Source: Agelas oroides
Lineage: Eukaryota; Porifera; Demospongiae; Agelasida; Agelasidae
Reading direction: 5' to 3'
DNA length: 64,000 nucleotides
Assembly: GCA_949130485.1 (NCBI GenBank)
Contig: OX422189.1
Span: 3,656,720 to 3,720,719, forward strand
Shown here in pieces: positions 26,101-34,100 of this stretch. The translations under genes and the position numbers were made by a program. Position 1 is the first letter of the stretch; each line of letters begins with the position of its first letter. The notes under the pieces were generated by a model. It was not told the DNA's origin, ran no database searches, and was given only the letters and a program-made list of their open reading frames with translations.

Positions 26101-26610
26101 AGTTTATTTATAAAGGACAAAGCCACATTTTGTGTGTTACTTGTTTTTTGCTATTTCCTGGCACTGAAACATAGGCTTACCGGAGGCTCTTCCCAGCTTT
26201 TGTCACATTTGAGTACAAGTCAAGTCCAAAGGCGAAAGCTAGGAAAGGCCTAGGAACAGAACCACTTGTTCTTTGTCCCAAACATTCATTCACTTTGTAA
26301 ACACTTCATCCTTTGGACGAACATTGCCAATACAGGCCTCTCAAGATGCTTTGGAGTTCCTCCCTGTAGACACTCCCTCCGTTCTTGCATACTATCAGTT
26401 TGGTACATTTTGCATAGCCAGGAAAAGAATTTGTGATTCTGTCACTGTTTGTAAATTTGGTGGTGCAAGATCCTTTCAATGCTCTGTCATGCTCTAGGAA
26501 CTTGCTGTGGACAGAGTAGCTATGGAGAGGAGACCAGTGATGGCACCTACGAATCAAGAACAGAATTATAAACATGTATATGCTCCCCCCTCCCCCCTCC
26601 CCCCACCCAA

Positions 26611-26656
<46 letters not shown>

Positions 26657-28029
26657 CATTCTATTTTCACTTCTACCTCAGACACTTACATTTCTCCCTG
26701 TGACTAGACTATATGTATCTTTCAGGGTTCTCGCTAGGCCTTTTCCAAAGGGCACTGTGCCCTTTGGGGGCTCTATTGTGCCCTTTGCATCTGCTCAAAA
26801 TCAACAATGTGCCCTTTGGCTCCACCCTAAAACCAACATATTTTTATCGGCCACTTGAACTACTTGAACTTAAAAAACTATCTGCATGCACTCCTAATAT
26901 AGAACTCAGTGAACATTGAACTTCACCAAAATACTTTGTTGACAGTGGTACACATGCAACAAGTGTTTGGTACTGTCACTACATTCAAGATGAGGGGCGT
27001 GGTCATGAGATACTATTTGTGCCCTTTGGCCTGTAAATTCTGGTGAGAACACTGGTATCTTTACCTTGATCCTGTCCCCATTATCTTTCCTGCTTATGCC
27101 CTGGTGCTCTACAAAAGGCTAGGATGATTCTTTAGACTCCAGCATCTTTGTCTTACCTTTTATGGAGTATGAAAGGCATGTGCAGTGTTAGAACTGGCAT
27201 GTGTGTTGTCTTTTTTGTACTGTCAGCCATTATCCAAGTTGAAAACTGAAGACATTACTGCAATTTTTGGGTCCGGATACCAGCGTGTATATCCCAGACC
27301 CTAGTTCGTGTACACGCCTACTTTTTGCATATTTTGTAGCCCTATTCCAGTGCTTTCGATTGGTACCTTCATGTAGCTCAGGGGGGGCGAACAAAAACGT
27401 GCAACAAAAAACTGCACCCATCTTGCACGTGGTGCAATCGAACCGTTCGTGTACAACGGCTTCCCTACACGAAGCAATAAGAGGCTACAACTTGAAACGT
27501 TGGATTTCGATAGTAGACTCATTGATCTATAAAACCGCTGGCAGAGTGAGCGCCTACAGCTTCTCCCTTGTTGGTAGGAGTCCTTGAAAACTCACCGGAA
27601 GACAAGGTGCCGTTAATTAAACGTTGGAATTTCTGCACGTATACACTTCCCGTTTTTCAATAATTGTCCGTATATTGTCACTGGTGGAATGACTGTTCAA
27701 ATCCGCACCTGTGCCCATGTGGCCCCTACTTGGGGGGTGGGGCATAACATTGATAGGCGCATAATTACATTCTTCTGTGCGTTTCTGATAGGAGCTGCAA
27801 TATTTAAATTTTGCAGCGGGGACAGGTCAGGTATAGGCATCATACCAGACCCTACAAGCTGGTAATGATTGTACGTGAATTTGGTACAACAGTGCCTAGT
27901 GATGTAAATTATGTAACGCAATTTAACCAACCTACCAAGCATCAATCCATCGCAGTCAAAAATGACATGAGTGATCTGCGCTTTGCAGCCCTCTGGAACC
28001 TCCCTGTCACCAGTACTTGATTCAGACAT
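8961..28029 (-). CDS. PUDP: Pseudouridine-5'-phosphatase-like HAD hydrolase, 4 exons
   Basis: Exons, in transcript order on the minus strand: 28029-27936, 11019-10801, 10076-9844 and 9140-8961. Joins are phase-consistent (1, 1, 0) with GT/AG at each, giving 726 nt, 241 codons plus stop, close to the ~228 residues of vertebrate PUDP (HDHD1). All HAD motifs are present: FDCDG (nucleophile DxD), [14 protein letters not shown] and VFEDAPNG. The family dephosphorylates pseudouridine 5'-phosphate in the cytosol. The start at 28029 is the first ATG in frame and gives a short polar leader before the catalytic domain. The odd feature is intron 1, about 16.9 kb and full of transposon debris, while introns 2 and 3 are each about 0.7 kb. 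Exon 1 could in principle belong to another locus, but frame, phase, family match and order all fit one gene. Confidence 0.85.
9141..10800 (-). other. PUDP introns 2 and 3
   Basis: Intron 3 (9843-9141) and intron 2 (10800-10077) flank exon 3. Donors GTGAGT (after 9844) and GTGTGA (after 10801) and acceptors TTCTCCCACAG and CATTCTAG bound them. Open frames on either strand here are intronic. Confidence 0.7.
11064..11105. repeat. (CAGA)n microsatellite
   Basis: About nine CAGA units just inside intron 1 of the PUDP-like gene. The repetitive [12 protein letters not shown] frames on the minus strand come from this repeat. Confidence 0.9.
11106..14480. other. Intron-1 sequence, no recognised gene
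   Basis: Part of the giant PUDP first intron. Frames at 11649-11918 (+) and 11929-12302 (-) are open but match nothing I know. A 22-bp direct duplication (TATGGTGGCATGACTTCACTC) sits at about 13455-13497. Confidence 0.5.
14485..14829 (-). pseudogene. Fragment resembling Crinkler/RHS-like P-loop proteins
   Basis: A 114-codon frame with coding-like character contains [15 protein letters not shown], then [10 protein letters not shown] and [18 protein letters not shown]. The GGIPRYVLE-type block followed by a FASPYV-type block resembles the C-terminal half of Crinkler (CRN)/RHS-type NTPases, which are multicopy in several invertebrates. The frame closes at 14485 and the sequence beyond has many stops, so this looks like a fragment. 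The assignment rests on two short motifs only. Confidence 0.35.
15178..15610. repeat. ~100-bp tandem repeat, about four copies
   Basis: The unit contains GAACCAGGCCTTGGGGAGA, ATGAGTTCGGTGTAGTTCAA and AATCCGAACCTTTTCAAACC, repeated about four times with divergence. The last copy ends with an inverted TCCGAAAAGGTTCGGA palindrome near 15593-15610. Minus-strand frames through it repeat with the unit and are not genes. Confidence 0.85.
16061..16972 (+). pseudogene. Pogo/Tigger-type transposase remnant
   Basis: The left end is CAGTGGAGCCTCAGTTATTC preceded by TA (16059-16060), as in Tigger/pogo termini. About 16205-16300 reads as a degenerate Psq-type helix-turn-helix ([18 protein letters not shown]). 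At 16679-16972 a frame reads as the DDE core around the family's DETGLFWKLLP segment, here mutated to [11 protein letters not shown], followed by [19 protein letters not shown] and [11 protein letters not shown]. Stops and frame changes abound and no right terminus was found. It lies in PUDP intron 1. Confidence 0.65.
17176..17640 (+). pseudogene. Transposon-borne Ulp1(C48)-like protease with PHD-like finger, decayed
   Basis: The plus-strand pieces read [19 protein letters not shown], then [25 protein letters not shown], matching the C-terminal catalytic half of Ulp1-like proteases carried by some animal DNA transposons. The expected SDCGLFAIAFA motif here is [11 protein letters not shown], so the catalytic cysteine position is lost. 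About 100 bp on, [11 protein letters not shown] then a stop then DLCV resembles the second half of a PHD-like zinc finger. Host element unnamed; assignment is from motif memory. Confidence 0.5.
18550..19153. mobile_element. Non-autonomous hAT element, 604 bp, 8-bp TSD
   Basis: Termini are TAGGCTTCCGCATATTATGC on the left and the complement of TAGGGGTCAGCATATTATGC on the right (17 of 20 matching). Perfect 8-bp target duplications GCTATGGT flank it at 18542-18549 and 19154-19161. GCATAA/GAGCATAA motifs repeat subterminally. Eight-bp duplication plus a TAGGG-like end is diagnostic of hAT. It is inserted inside the decayed transposon gene at 17760-19420, so it is younger than that element. Confidence 0.9.
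18713..18931 (+). CDS. Short ORF in the hAT element, transposase N-terminus-like
   Basis: A 72-codon ATG-started frame: a serine-rich acidic N-terminus, then [20 protein letters not shown]. An acidic/serine stretch followed by LLxxLRxPxxSDLxRKRK is what I expect just before the BED zinc finger of some hAT transposases, so this looks like the retained first coding segment of the autonomous parent. It cannot encode an active transposase. A micro-exon donated to host transcripts is possible but unsupported. Confidence 0.45.
   Translation: MESSESVASFASVTTVTGSVVESSSSDCEGSREVANSLLSKLRAPKRSDLTRKRQNQSMRVESAVMLQYNKR
19760..22182. mobile_element. 2.4-kb TIR element with repeat-rich subterminal zones
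   Basis: Ends are CCTACCCATAC at 19760 and GTATGGGTAGG at 22172-22182 (perfect 11-bp inverted match). For 150-250 bp inside each end, short motifs such as CTTGTCACAACC, ACAACCATGTCAC and ACCTTGTACAAG recur in both orientations. I found no clear target duplication and no transposase; the interior holds ordinary-looking sequence, including a 106-codon minus-strand frame at 21261-21581 I do not recognise. Possibly a non-autonomous DNA transposon. Confidence 0.55.
22372..25121 (+). pseudogene. Decayed Ty3/gypsy retrotransposon, 3'-truncated
   Basis: A probable 5' LTR (about 22372-22665, with GTATATAAATGC) and a CTGGTGACGAGACTGGGAT leader precede an ATG at 22684 that opens a gag-like frame. Further on: a broken zinc knuckle (CYRCG...HDART, about 23290-23360), an aspartic protease [10 protein letters not shown] block (about 23570-23600), and RT from 23930 ([47 protein letters not shown] at 24390-24401). 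RNase-H-like sequence continues to about 25121. Stops at 24297, about 24492 and later, plus frame changes, kill it. Integrase and 3' LTR are missing. It is clearly older than the Ty3 element at 44.6-50.1 kb and lies in PUDP intron 1. Confidence 0.8.
25681..25696. repeat. Poly-C tract
   Basis: Sixteen consecutive C residues in the left arm of the long-TIR element; the right arm has only a G7 at the matching place, so the tract expanded after duplication. Confidence 0.9.
26611..26655. repeat. (CA)n microsatellite
   Basis: About 22 CA units following a C/T-rich stretch. Threonine-histidine and cysteine-valine frames here are artefacts. Confidence 0.95.
26723..27054. mobile_element. hAT-type MITE, 332 bp, 8-bp TSD
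   Basis: Begins CAGGGTTCTC and ends GAGAACACTG; flanked by perfect 8-bp duplications GTATCTTT at 26715-26722 and 27055-27062. The phrase GTGCCCTTTGG recurs inside in both halves. CAGGG termini and an 8-bp TSD are hAT hallmarks. It sits within the long-TIR element, giving a relative insertion order. Confidence 0.9.
27936..28029 (-). CDS. PUDP: Exon 1 of the PUDP-like gene
   Basis: Codes for 31 residues from MSESSTGD to the catalytic FDCDGLML and ends with a lone G before GTAGGT. The distant exon 2 starts with AT, and G+AT restores the conserved aspartate of the family's LDTE motif. No other exon 2 is visible between 11.0 and 27.9 kb. Confidence 0.8.
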
Positions 28030-28160
28030 TTCGACTCGAGCTACACTGCAGGCCACATGCACATGTAGCGCACGATCACATGACAAAATGACGTCATCAT
28101 CGGTTGTCAACAAATCGACCTCATATTTGACCTAGACTAGGCTAGAGTGGAGTCCGAAGG
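28030..28160. promoter_or_regulatory. Bidirectional promoter between PUDP-like and GPCR genes, with CRE
   Basis: Only 131 bp separate the start codons of the minus-strand PUDP-like gene (28029) and the plus-strand receptor gene (28161), so 5' UTRs and core promoters must lie in or overlap this gap and the first codons. It contains a full palindromic CRE, TGACGTCA, at 28089-28096, and a TCACATGA E-box-like site just upstream (28076-28083). No TATA box is obvious, which suits a divergent promoter. Promoter function is inferred from position only. Confidence 0.6.
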
Positions 28161-31100
28161 ATGGACGCCTGTCCGCTCTTTCGCAACTTCTCAGCAGGAG
28201 ATCTCTATCTGGTAACTGAATTATGTAATGGTTTTGTTCATGTTTAAGCTGGCCATGGAGCGACATAGCCCTAATAAAGTCGGTCTCTGTAGACTGTACG
28301 TGTATAAAGCTTACTGATGTGTTCTTTATGCACATGCACCATAGTAATGATGCATGTAGACACCTTAGAAAAGATAAGGTAGAGTAGAACCATAAACTAT
28401 AGACAGTAGGGCGGATCTCTGGGCACTTGGCAGTTCCCTATAAGCCTACTACAGTGTGTCTTGTTAGCTTAGATTGTTGCGTAGTGGGACGCTTCCTACT
28501 ATCTATGGTGTTCATGAGAAACACTCCAGGGAAGGTACTGCAGGGAAGGTCTCCAGGTATAACTGGTTTGAAACAGGTTGCATGTTCTCATCATCTCATC
28601 AACTTTCAAGTGTTATCAGCTCCTATAGTGATGGTATAGTACCTATCAGTGACACAGATGTGTAACAGATAAGCCTTCTTATCACAGCACATGTAGCAAG
28701 TATGGGATGCAGTGGAACACCACTGTGTGCCATTGTCTACATGCACCTCTATATGCTAAATAATCACGTCATTATAGCATTGTGTGTAGGGTAAAGGAAG
28801 GTAAGGGGTATGTCCCCCATGCCTCCTTCCCTGGATCAGCTTCAATCTTTGAAACAGCAGCAGTGGTTTGTGGATCCTGCAGTGTAGCATTATAACAGCA
28901 CTCACTGCAACTGTATACACCAAGTTTTTATTAGGCAAGTTTGAACCAATGACTTCTAGTAACAATTCAACAAATCACAACTGTTTAGTTTGTCCCTGTT
29001 CTGCATTCCATATGTGGGTAGGTTGTGTTTATTATACAACAAAGACAAACCAGGAACGTTGCAACGTTTTAACAAAGATAACATATGCAAGTTTACATGA
29101 AATACATTAAAAATGTTTATTTAGAGAAATGTGTTTATTTTTGGTAGAATAGTTCATCATAGTCTCTTATCCAGGCTCTTGCCAGCCTGAATAGGGGCAG
29201 ACTAGAAGTAGCCAGGCCCCACCCAGTTTTCAGTTACTTGTGACAGACAAGGCCTGCAAGCAACAGGAAGCTGGGTGGGACCTAAAGCTAGTAGGGTATA
29301 AGATAGATTGCAATTAGAACTGTTCTTCAATTAGTATGTTTTCTCTCCCAACTCTCCTCTCCCTAACGTGTGCAGTCGATCGTTGTCAACATCAGAGTGT
29401 CTGTCTCCTGCTTCTCTTTTATTGGCAGGTGAGCTGGCTGCTAAGAACAAGTCAGAAACCTCTCAGTTTGAAGGTCGTAAGGGAGACATCTGTGCAAACG
29501 TGTGTAATATGTTTCTCACTGTTAGTGCAAATGTTCTTGCATGTAAGTAATGATCATTTAGCACACTTAATTGAGTGTGTCACCATACTTTGCATGTGAC
29601 ACACCTTACGTAATGTGTGCTACATGCTTACTAAGTGGGTGTAAATCAAACATGGCTGCTAATCACCAACACTAAGCAGGTGTTATTACAAGGTCACAGG
29701 GTCGCACTATCTACTAACCTTCGTTCCCAGGGTTACATGTACCTTGTTTGGTGTATGATCATGTGAATGAAGTCAGATGAATGTCAGATCAATGTCAGAT
29801 GGACGTAGGTGGAATAAGACTTAAATTTGTATGCGTGCATGCACTTAACTTGGGAGCAAATTTTATACTGTCAAGCAGAGCTATTATAGATCTGTACCCT
29901 CTTGACTTACCGGTGGTTATCCTCACTGCATGGTGTGTCACATGAGCTTGCTTTGGTATCCTCTTCATCAAACTTCTGTCCTGTGTTATGGTTCATCATC
30001 CATTTGGCTAAGTTTGAGTGCTCCACCAAAGTTACTGCAAACTTTAGCCTTGTTCCCCACTACTTGGAAGAAACCTTCCCTTCACAAGAACCTGGGAGTG
30101 AGGGTACTGTAAGTGGGAATCACTCACATAGACTCCTTATTCACAACTGTAACCACAAACCAAACCTAGCACTTTTCAGTGGTTTGCTAATATTTTCTCA
30201 CTGACTGTGCACCCAGATAACATTGTTGCTCTGCACTGCTCCTGTTTGATCATCTGTCACAGTTACAGTCTATGGGCCTGACCTCTCAGACCTAGGTCTC
30301 TATATATAAACATGATACCAGTTACGCACCATATAGGGTACTATATTGTAGGGAGATTGACAGAGCTGATGTGGTTTCGTAGCTAAGAGCTCAGGCTCAC
30401 CCAATCACTTTGTACTGTCTTTCGTACATAGCTAAGAATGCTAAGAGCTAGTGCGTTACTGTACATCTTTCAAAATTTACGGCAAGTGGCCGCAAACAAG
30501 CAAACAAGCATACTCAGACTTTCCCCAATGAGGTAATACCATGGATGATGACTTCAACAACTTCAGTGCTTCATGGTTACATACACAAACACTTTTTTGT
30601 ACCGTCAATGACCATTTCTAGCATTTAGATGATTGTATGCCTTCTTGGTGCACTTTATATCTGTATTCTCAAGAGCACACATAAAAGGAATATTAACTTC
30701 TGAATTAGGTGTAGCTGTTTTAAATTGGTCCAACCCATTTTGACCAGCAATTAGCTTTATCATTCAAACATCTTTGTGTCAAATTACTCAGCGGCTCGGT
30801 GTTGACATTTTTGCTGGCACTTGTAAAACAGTATACATAAAGTACCAGATACGTATCTTTGCATCATGACCTACGTATGTGTGGTATAGCAAATACTGCT
30901 TCTGATGTAGAAACAAATGTAGAAGCATACGATCATTATTCCTTTTTGTGCCACTCTACAAAAAACATGAGGTTGTTGTTAAAGGGTTAACAAAGACGTG
31001 TGGTTTGTTCATACTGTTATAGTTTGTTAGGGATTTGGGGCCAAAAGAGAAATGAAAGAGCTAGTTCCTTGCATTACTCTCTGCTCTCTCTCTCTCTCTC

Positions 31101-34100
31101 TCTCTCTCTCCCCAGCCTTCTTGTTATTGGCCTAATATGGCTGTTCAAGAAGTACAAGTTCTTCACACAGGTGCTGCAAATCTGCCACTCAGAGCAGTTT
31201 GTTGAGCTACACGTGTATATTGCATAATTATATGTGTATGTGTATATCTTAATAATGGTAACACAGCCTAGAATTCAGCTTACATGTACCTCTGAGGCAA
31301 CTATACTCACATTTACATAGTAGGGGTACGGTATGCTTAGCAAGAGCACATGATGATGTCATCATGCAAGCACTCTTGGCTTTCCTATAACAACAAAACT
31401 TTTTCTAGATCTGTGAACTTGATCGTTGTTTAGTGCCACTCTTGGTTGTTCTCTGCATGACCTTGTGTTACTGCCACTGTTCTTGCTCTTACCCCACAGA
31501 GGCTGATCTTGTATCTCAGCATCTCAGCCTTTTTCTCCTCTATTGCATACATACTGGTAAGGAACTAGAGGTTTGCAGAGGCAACCATACTAGTGATATG
31601 TGTACATGTAGCTACTAATGAGGGCCTTTTGGGCTGCACAAGAGCGCATAAGAACGGGCGGCTAGAGTAAGAGTGTGTAACTCCAATAGAAGCCCGTAGT
31701 CCAGGCAAAATTATTGAACTGTACTGAAAATAGAACACCTGGTCATGTGCTTAGCAATGATGGCTTATGTCTATGCACAGCTGCGCAGTACGTGTTACTA
31801 TTTTTAGTACTCACAGTAAATTCCGCCCGGTTTCAAAGTTTACGTATTTACACGCTCTTACTCTAGCCGCCCGTTCTTATGCGCTCTTGGACTGAGTTAC
31901 CATTGTGTATTTTGTGTACATCTGCAGGGTCGTGTGGACTATGACCCTGACTCCCCGAGCAAGGTCCAGTTTTGTGTCATTCAAGGATTCTTGCTTCTTT
32001 ACACAGGTAAGAACAGCAAGCTATGGACATCTCACCATAGAAGAGTGTAGTTTAGAATCTCCAGATGTACATGCACTTGTATGCTGTTTATGCATAGCCA
32101 CATTTAGAGGAATAGCTTAAAAGGTTGTATTACAAGGTTTTATCAAAGCAAGCTTCACCCTCAACGGTGGAACACTGAATAATATTTGACTATTGTTCAT
32201 TCTAGATTGGACTGTAATGATGTGTGTGTTCTGCATCACGTTCAACTTGGTATGGACTGTTTTCACTACTTGGAGACCCGAAAAGTTGGAAATGTAAGCC
32301 TATGTGAGTGAGTGAGTGGGTGGGTGGTAGGGCTTAGGCTATTATACATACAGTTCTTTTGTGTGGAGTGTATTTAACACCCCTAAACACCAACATGACT
32401 AACCCTCGTTCCCAGGCCCCGCCCATGCAGCTTTCCATCACTTGCAGTATGGAAAATTAAATGTGGGAGAGGGCCTGGAATGAGGGTAGAGAGAAGGTAG
32501 AGAGGACTTAATCAAACGTAGGCAGATCATCAATGCACCCACTCATGAAGTTGCACAAATGATGGTACATGTAGCCATGTTATGGCAGGAGCTCGTTCTA
32601 GTAGTCATTAAGTCAGAGAAGAAGTTATTTTATATATTGGCTGGACATTTTTCTCTTGTGCTGTATGCGTTCGACTCAAGCAATAAAATGTAGCTGTGAA
32701 TTTGTATCAGTTAAGCATTGATTTCATCACCATGAATCTCTTAATTCTCTTCTCAGAGTCTATCTTGTCCTCAGCTATATTCTGCCGTTCTCTGTATGCT
32801 TTATCCCATTCATCCAATCCTCATTTGGACCATCTGGAGCCTGGTGGTAAGCTGTGCACTGTGTTACACTCATATTGTTCTGTCCTGTTTACATCATTTG
32901 TTTTGCATGGTACCGTAAACTCTGGTTATTAGGTGCATGCTTCCTTCCTCGTACACGGCATCATTTATTAAGCGCATGTGCATTAAATAGAGTACACGAT
33001 GGCGGCGAGAGGAATGGAGAGGTCCAGTGAAAACCATGGTGCCAAGAGCATCAGTACACTTGATAGTCATCCTGAAGTCAAAGAAAGAAGAGCTACACAG
33101 GTTTTTCCCGCTTCTGGCTGCACAAAGTTACAAGCCACATCCTTTGCGGCTTACGACTGGACTACTAGGTGGCCATGGTCTAGTAGGCCTAGTAAATTTC
33201 TCCCGTACGACGCGTAGAGCCCCGCATATCTCCTTGAGTATACAATGGCTGCGAGTCATGATCTCTTGGAGGAGGATGGAGCCTTCTGATTTTACATTGA
33301 TACTTGCCAGGTGAACGCGTCTAAAGATCTACTGCACACTCATGCTCGCCTGTAGGGCGTGGCTTTCATTGCATCCCTTATTTAGCGCATATCCTCTATT
33401 AGGCACATAATAGCTTACCACTTACAGTTATAAGCGCATGCACTTATTAACCAGAGTCTACGGTATTACCAAGGGCTTATTGGCAGAAAGGTATATACTA
33501 GGTACCTGCCAATGTAAATGGCAAAATTCAAACGCAACTGCCAGATAGTAGCCATGTTCCCAGGTTCTCCCACTTCAAAACACAAGTACGCGGGGAGAGC
33601 CTGGTATCTTTTCTCACGTGAGCATGACATATTGAAAGAGCCAGAATACGAACACAGTGTTTTGCATATTGTTCAAACAACTATATGTTCAATGCTTGGT
33701 GTGTATGATATTCGCCCCCAGCTAGCTAGATACGTCACCCACTACCTTCGCTCTTTTTTCCTGTTCTGAGCCCTCACATGCAATGCCCACATGCAATTAA
33801 AGTCTTTCTATCCCCCTTCTACCTTGATGTTGCTCATGTGAGAAAAAATACCAGGCTCTCCCCGCCTGCACAACTTCATTGTTCACATTCTGGAGCAGGG
33901 AAGCCTGGGAATGAGGCTAGCCAGATATATTGTAGTCTCTGAAAATATGCCCATGGGTGATGAACTAAAGCGGCTCCTCAAAGATGGGAGTGGGCGTATT
34001 TTTGAGTGGTATGATATTTCTCTCGAAAATACACCCACCTCACACGCAATTAGTCTCGGCCTATAGATGTAAGCATGCAGTGACACAGAAAGTATACGAT

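Larger units (their letters stand above)
25381..27695. mobile_element. 2.3-kb element with ~400-bp terminal inverted repeats
   Basis: The left arm (25381 to about 25815) and right arm (about 27262 to 27695) are inverted copies, about 85-90% identical by eye, starting CAGTCGTTCTGCCAGTGACA and CAGTCATTCCACCAGTGACA. TTCA directly flanks both outer ends (25377-25380 and 27696-27699), a possible 4-bp target duplication. No transposase frame is present between the arms, and a hAT MITE (26723-27054) is nested inside. Long arms suggest a Mutator-like or foldback element, but the 4-bp duplication does not fit Mutator. Two independent insertions in opposite orientation remain possible. Confidence 0.6.

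Noticed and set aside
26306..26707. Frames containing VCVCVC or THTHTH runs
   Set aside because: Translation of the (CA)n microsatellite.
29429..29542. Extra GPCR exon at 29429-29542
   Set aside because: It begins with the GTGAGC donor of exon 2; exon 2 joins exon 3 in phase to complete TM1, so this is intron.
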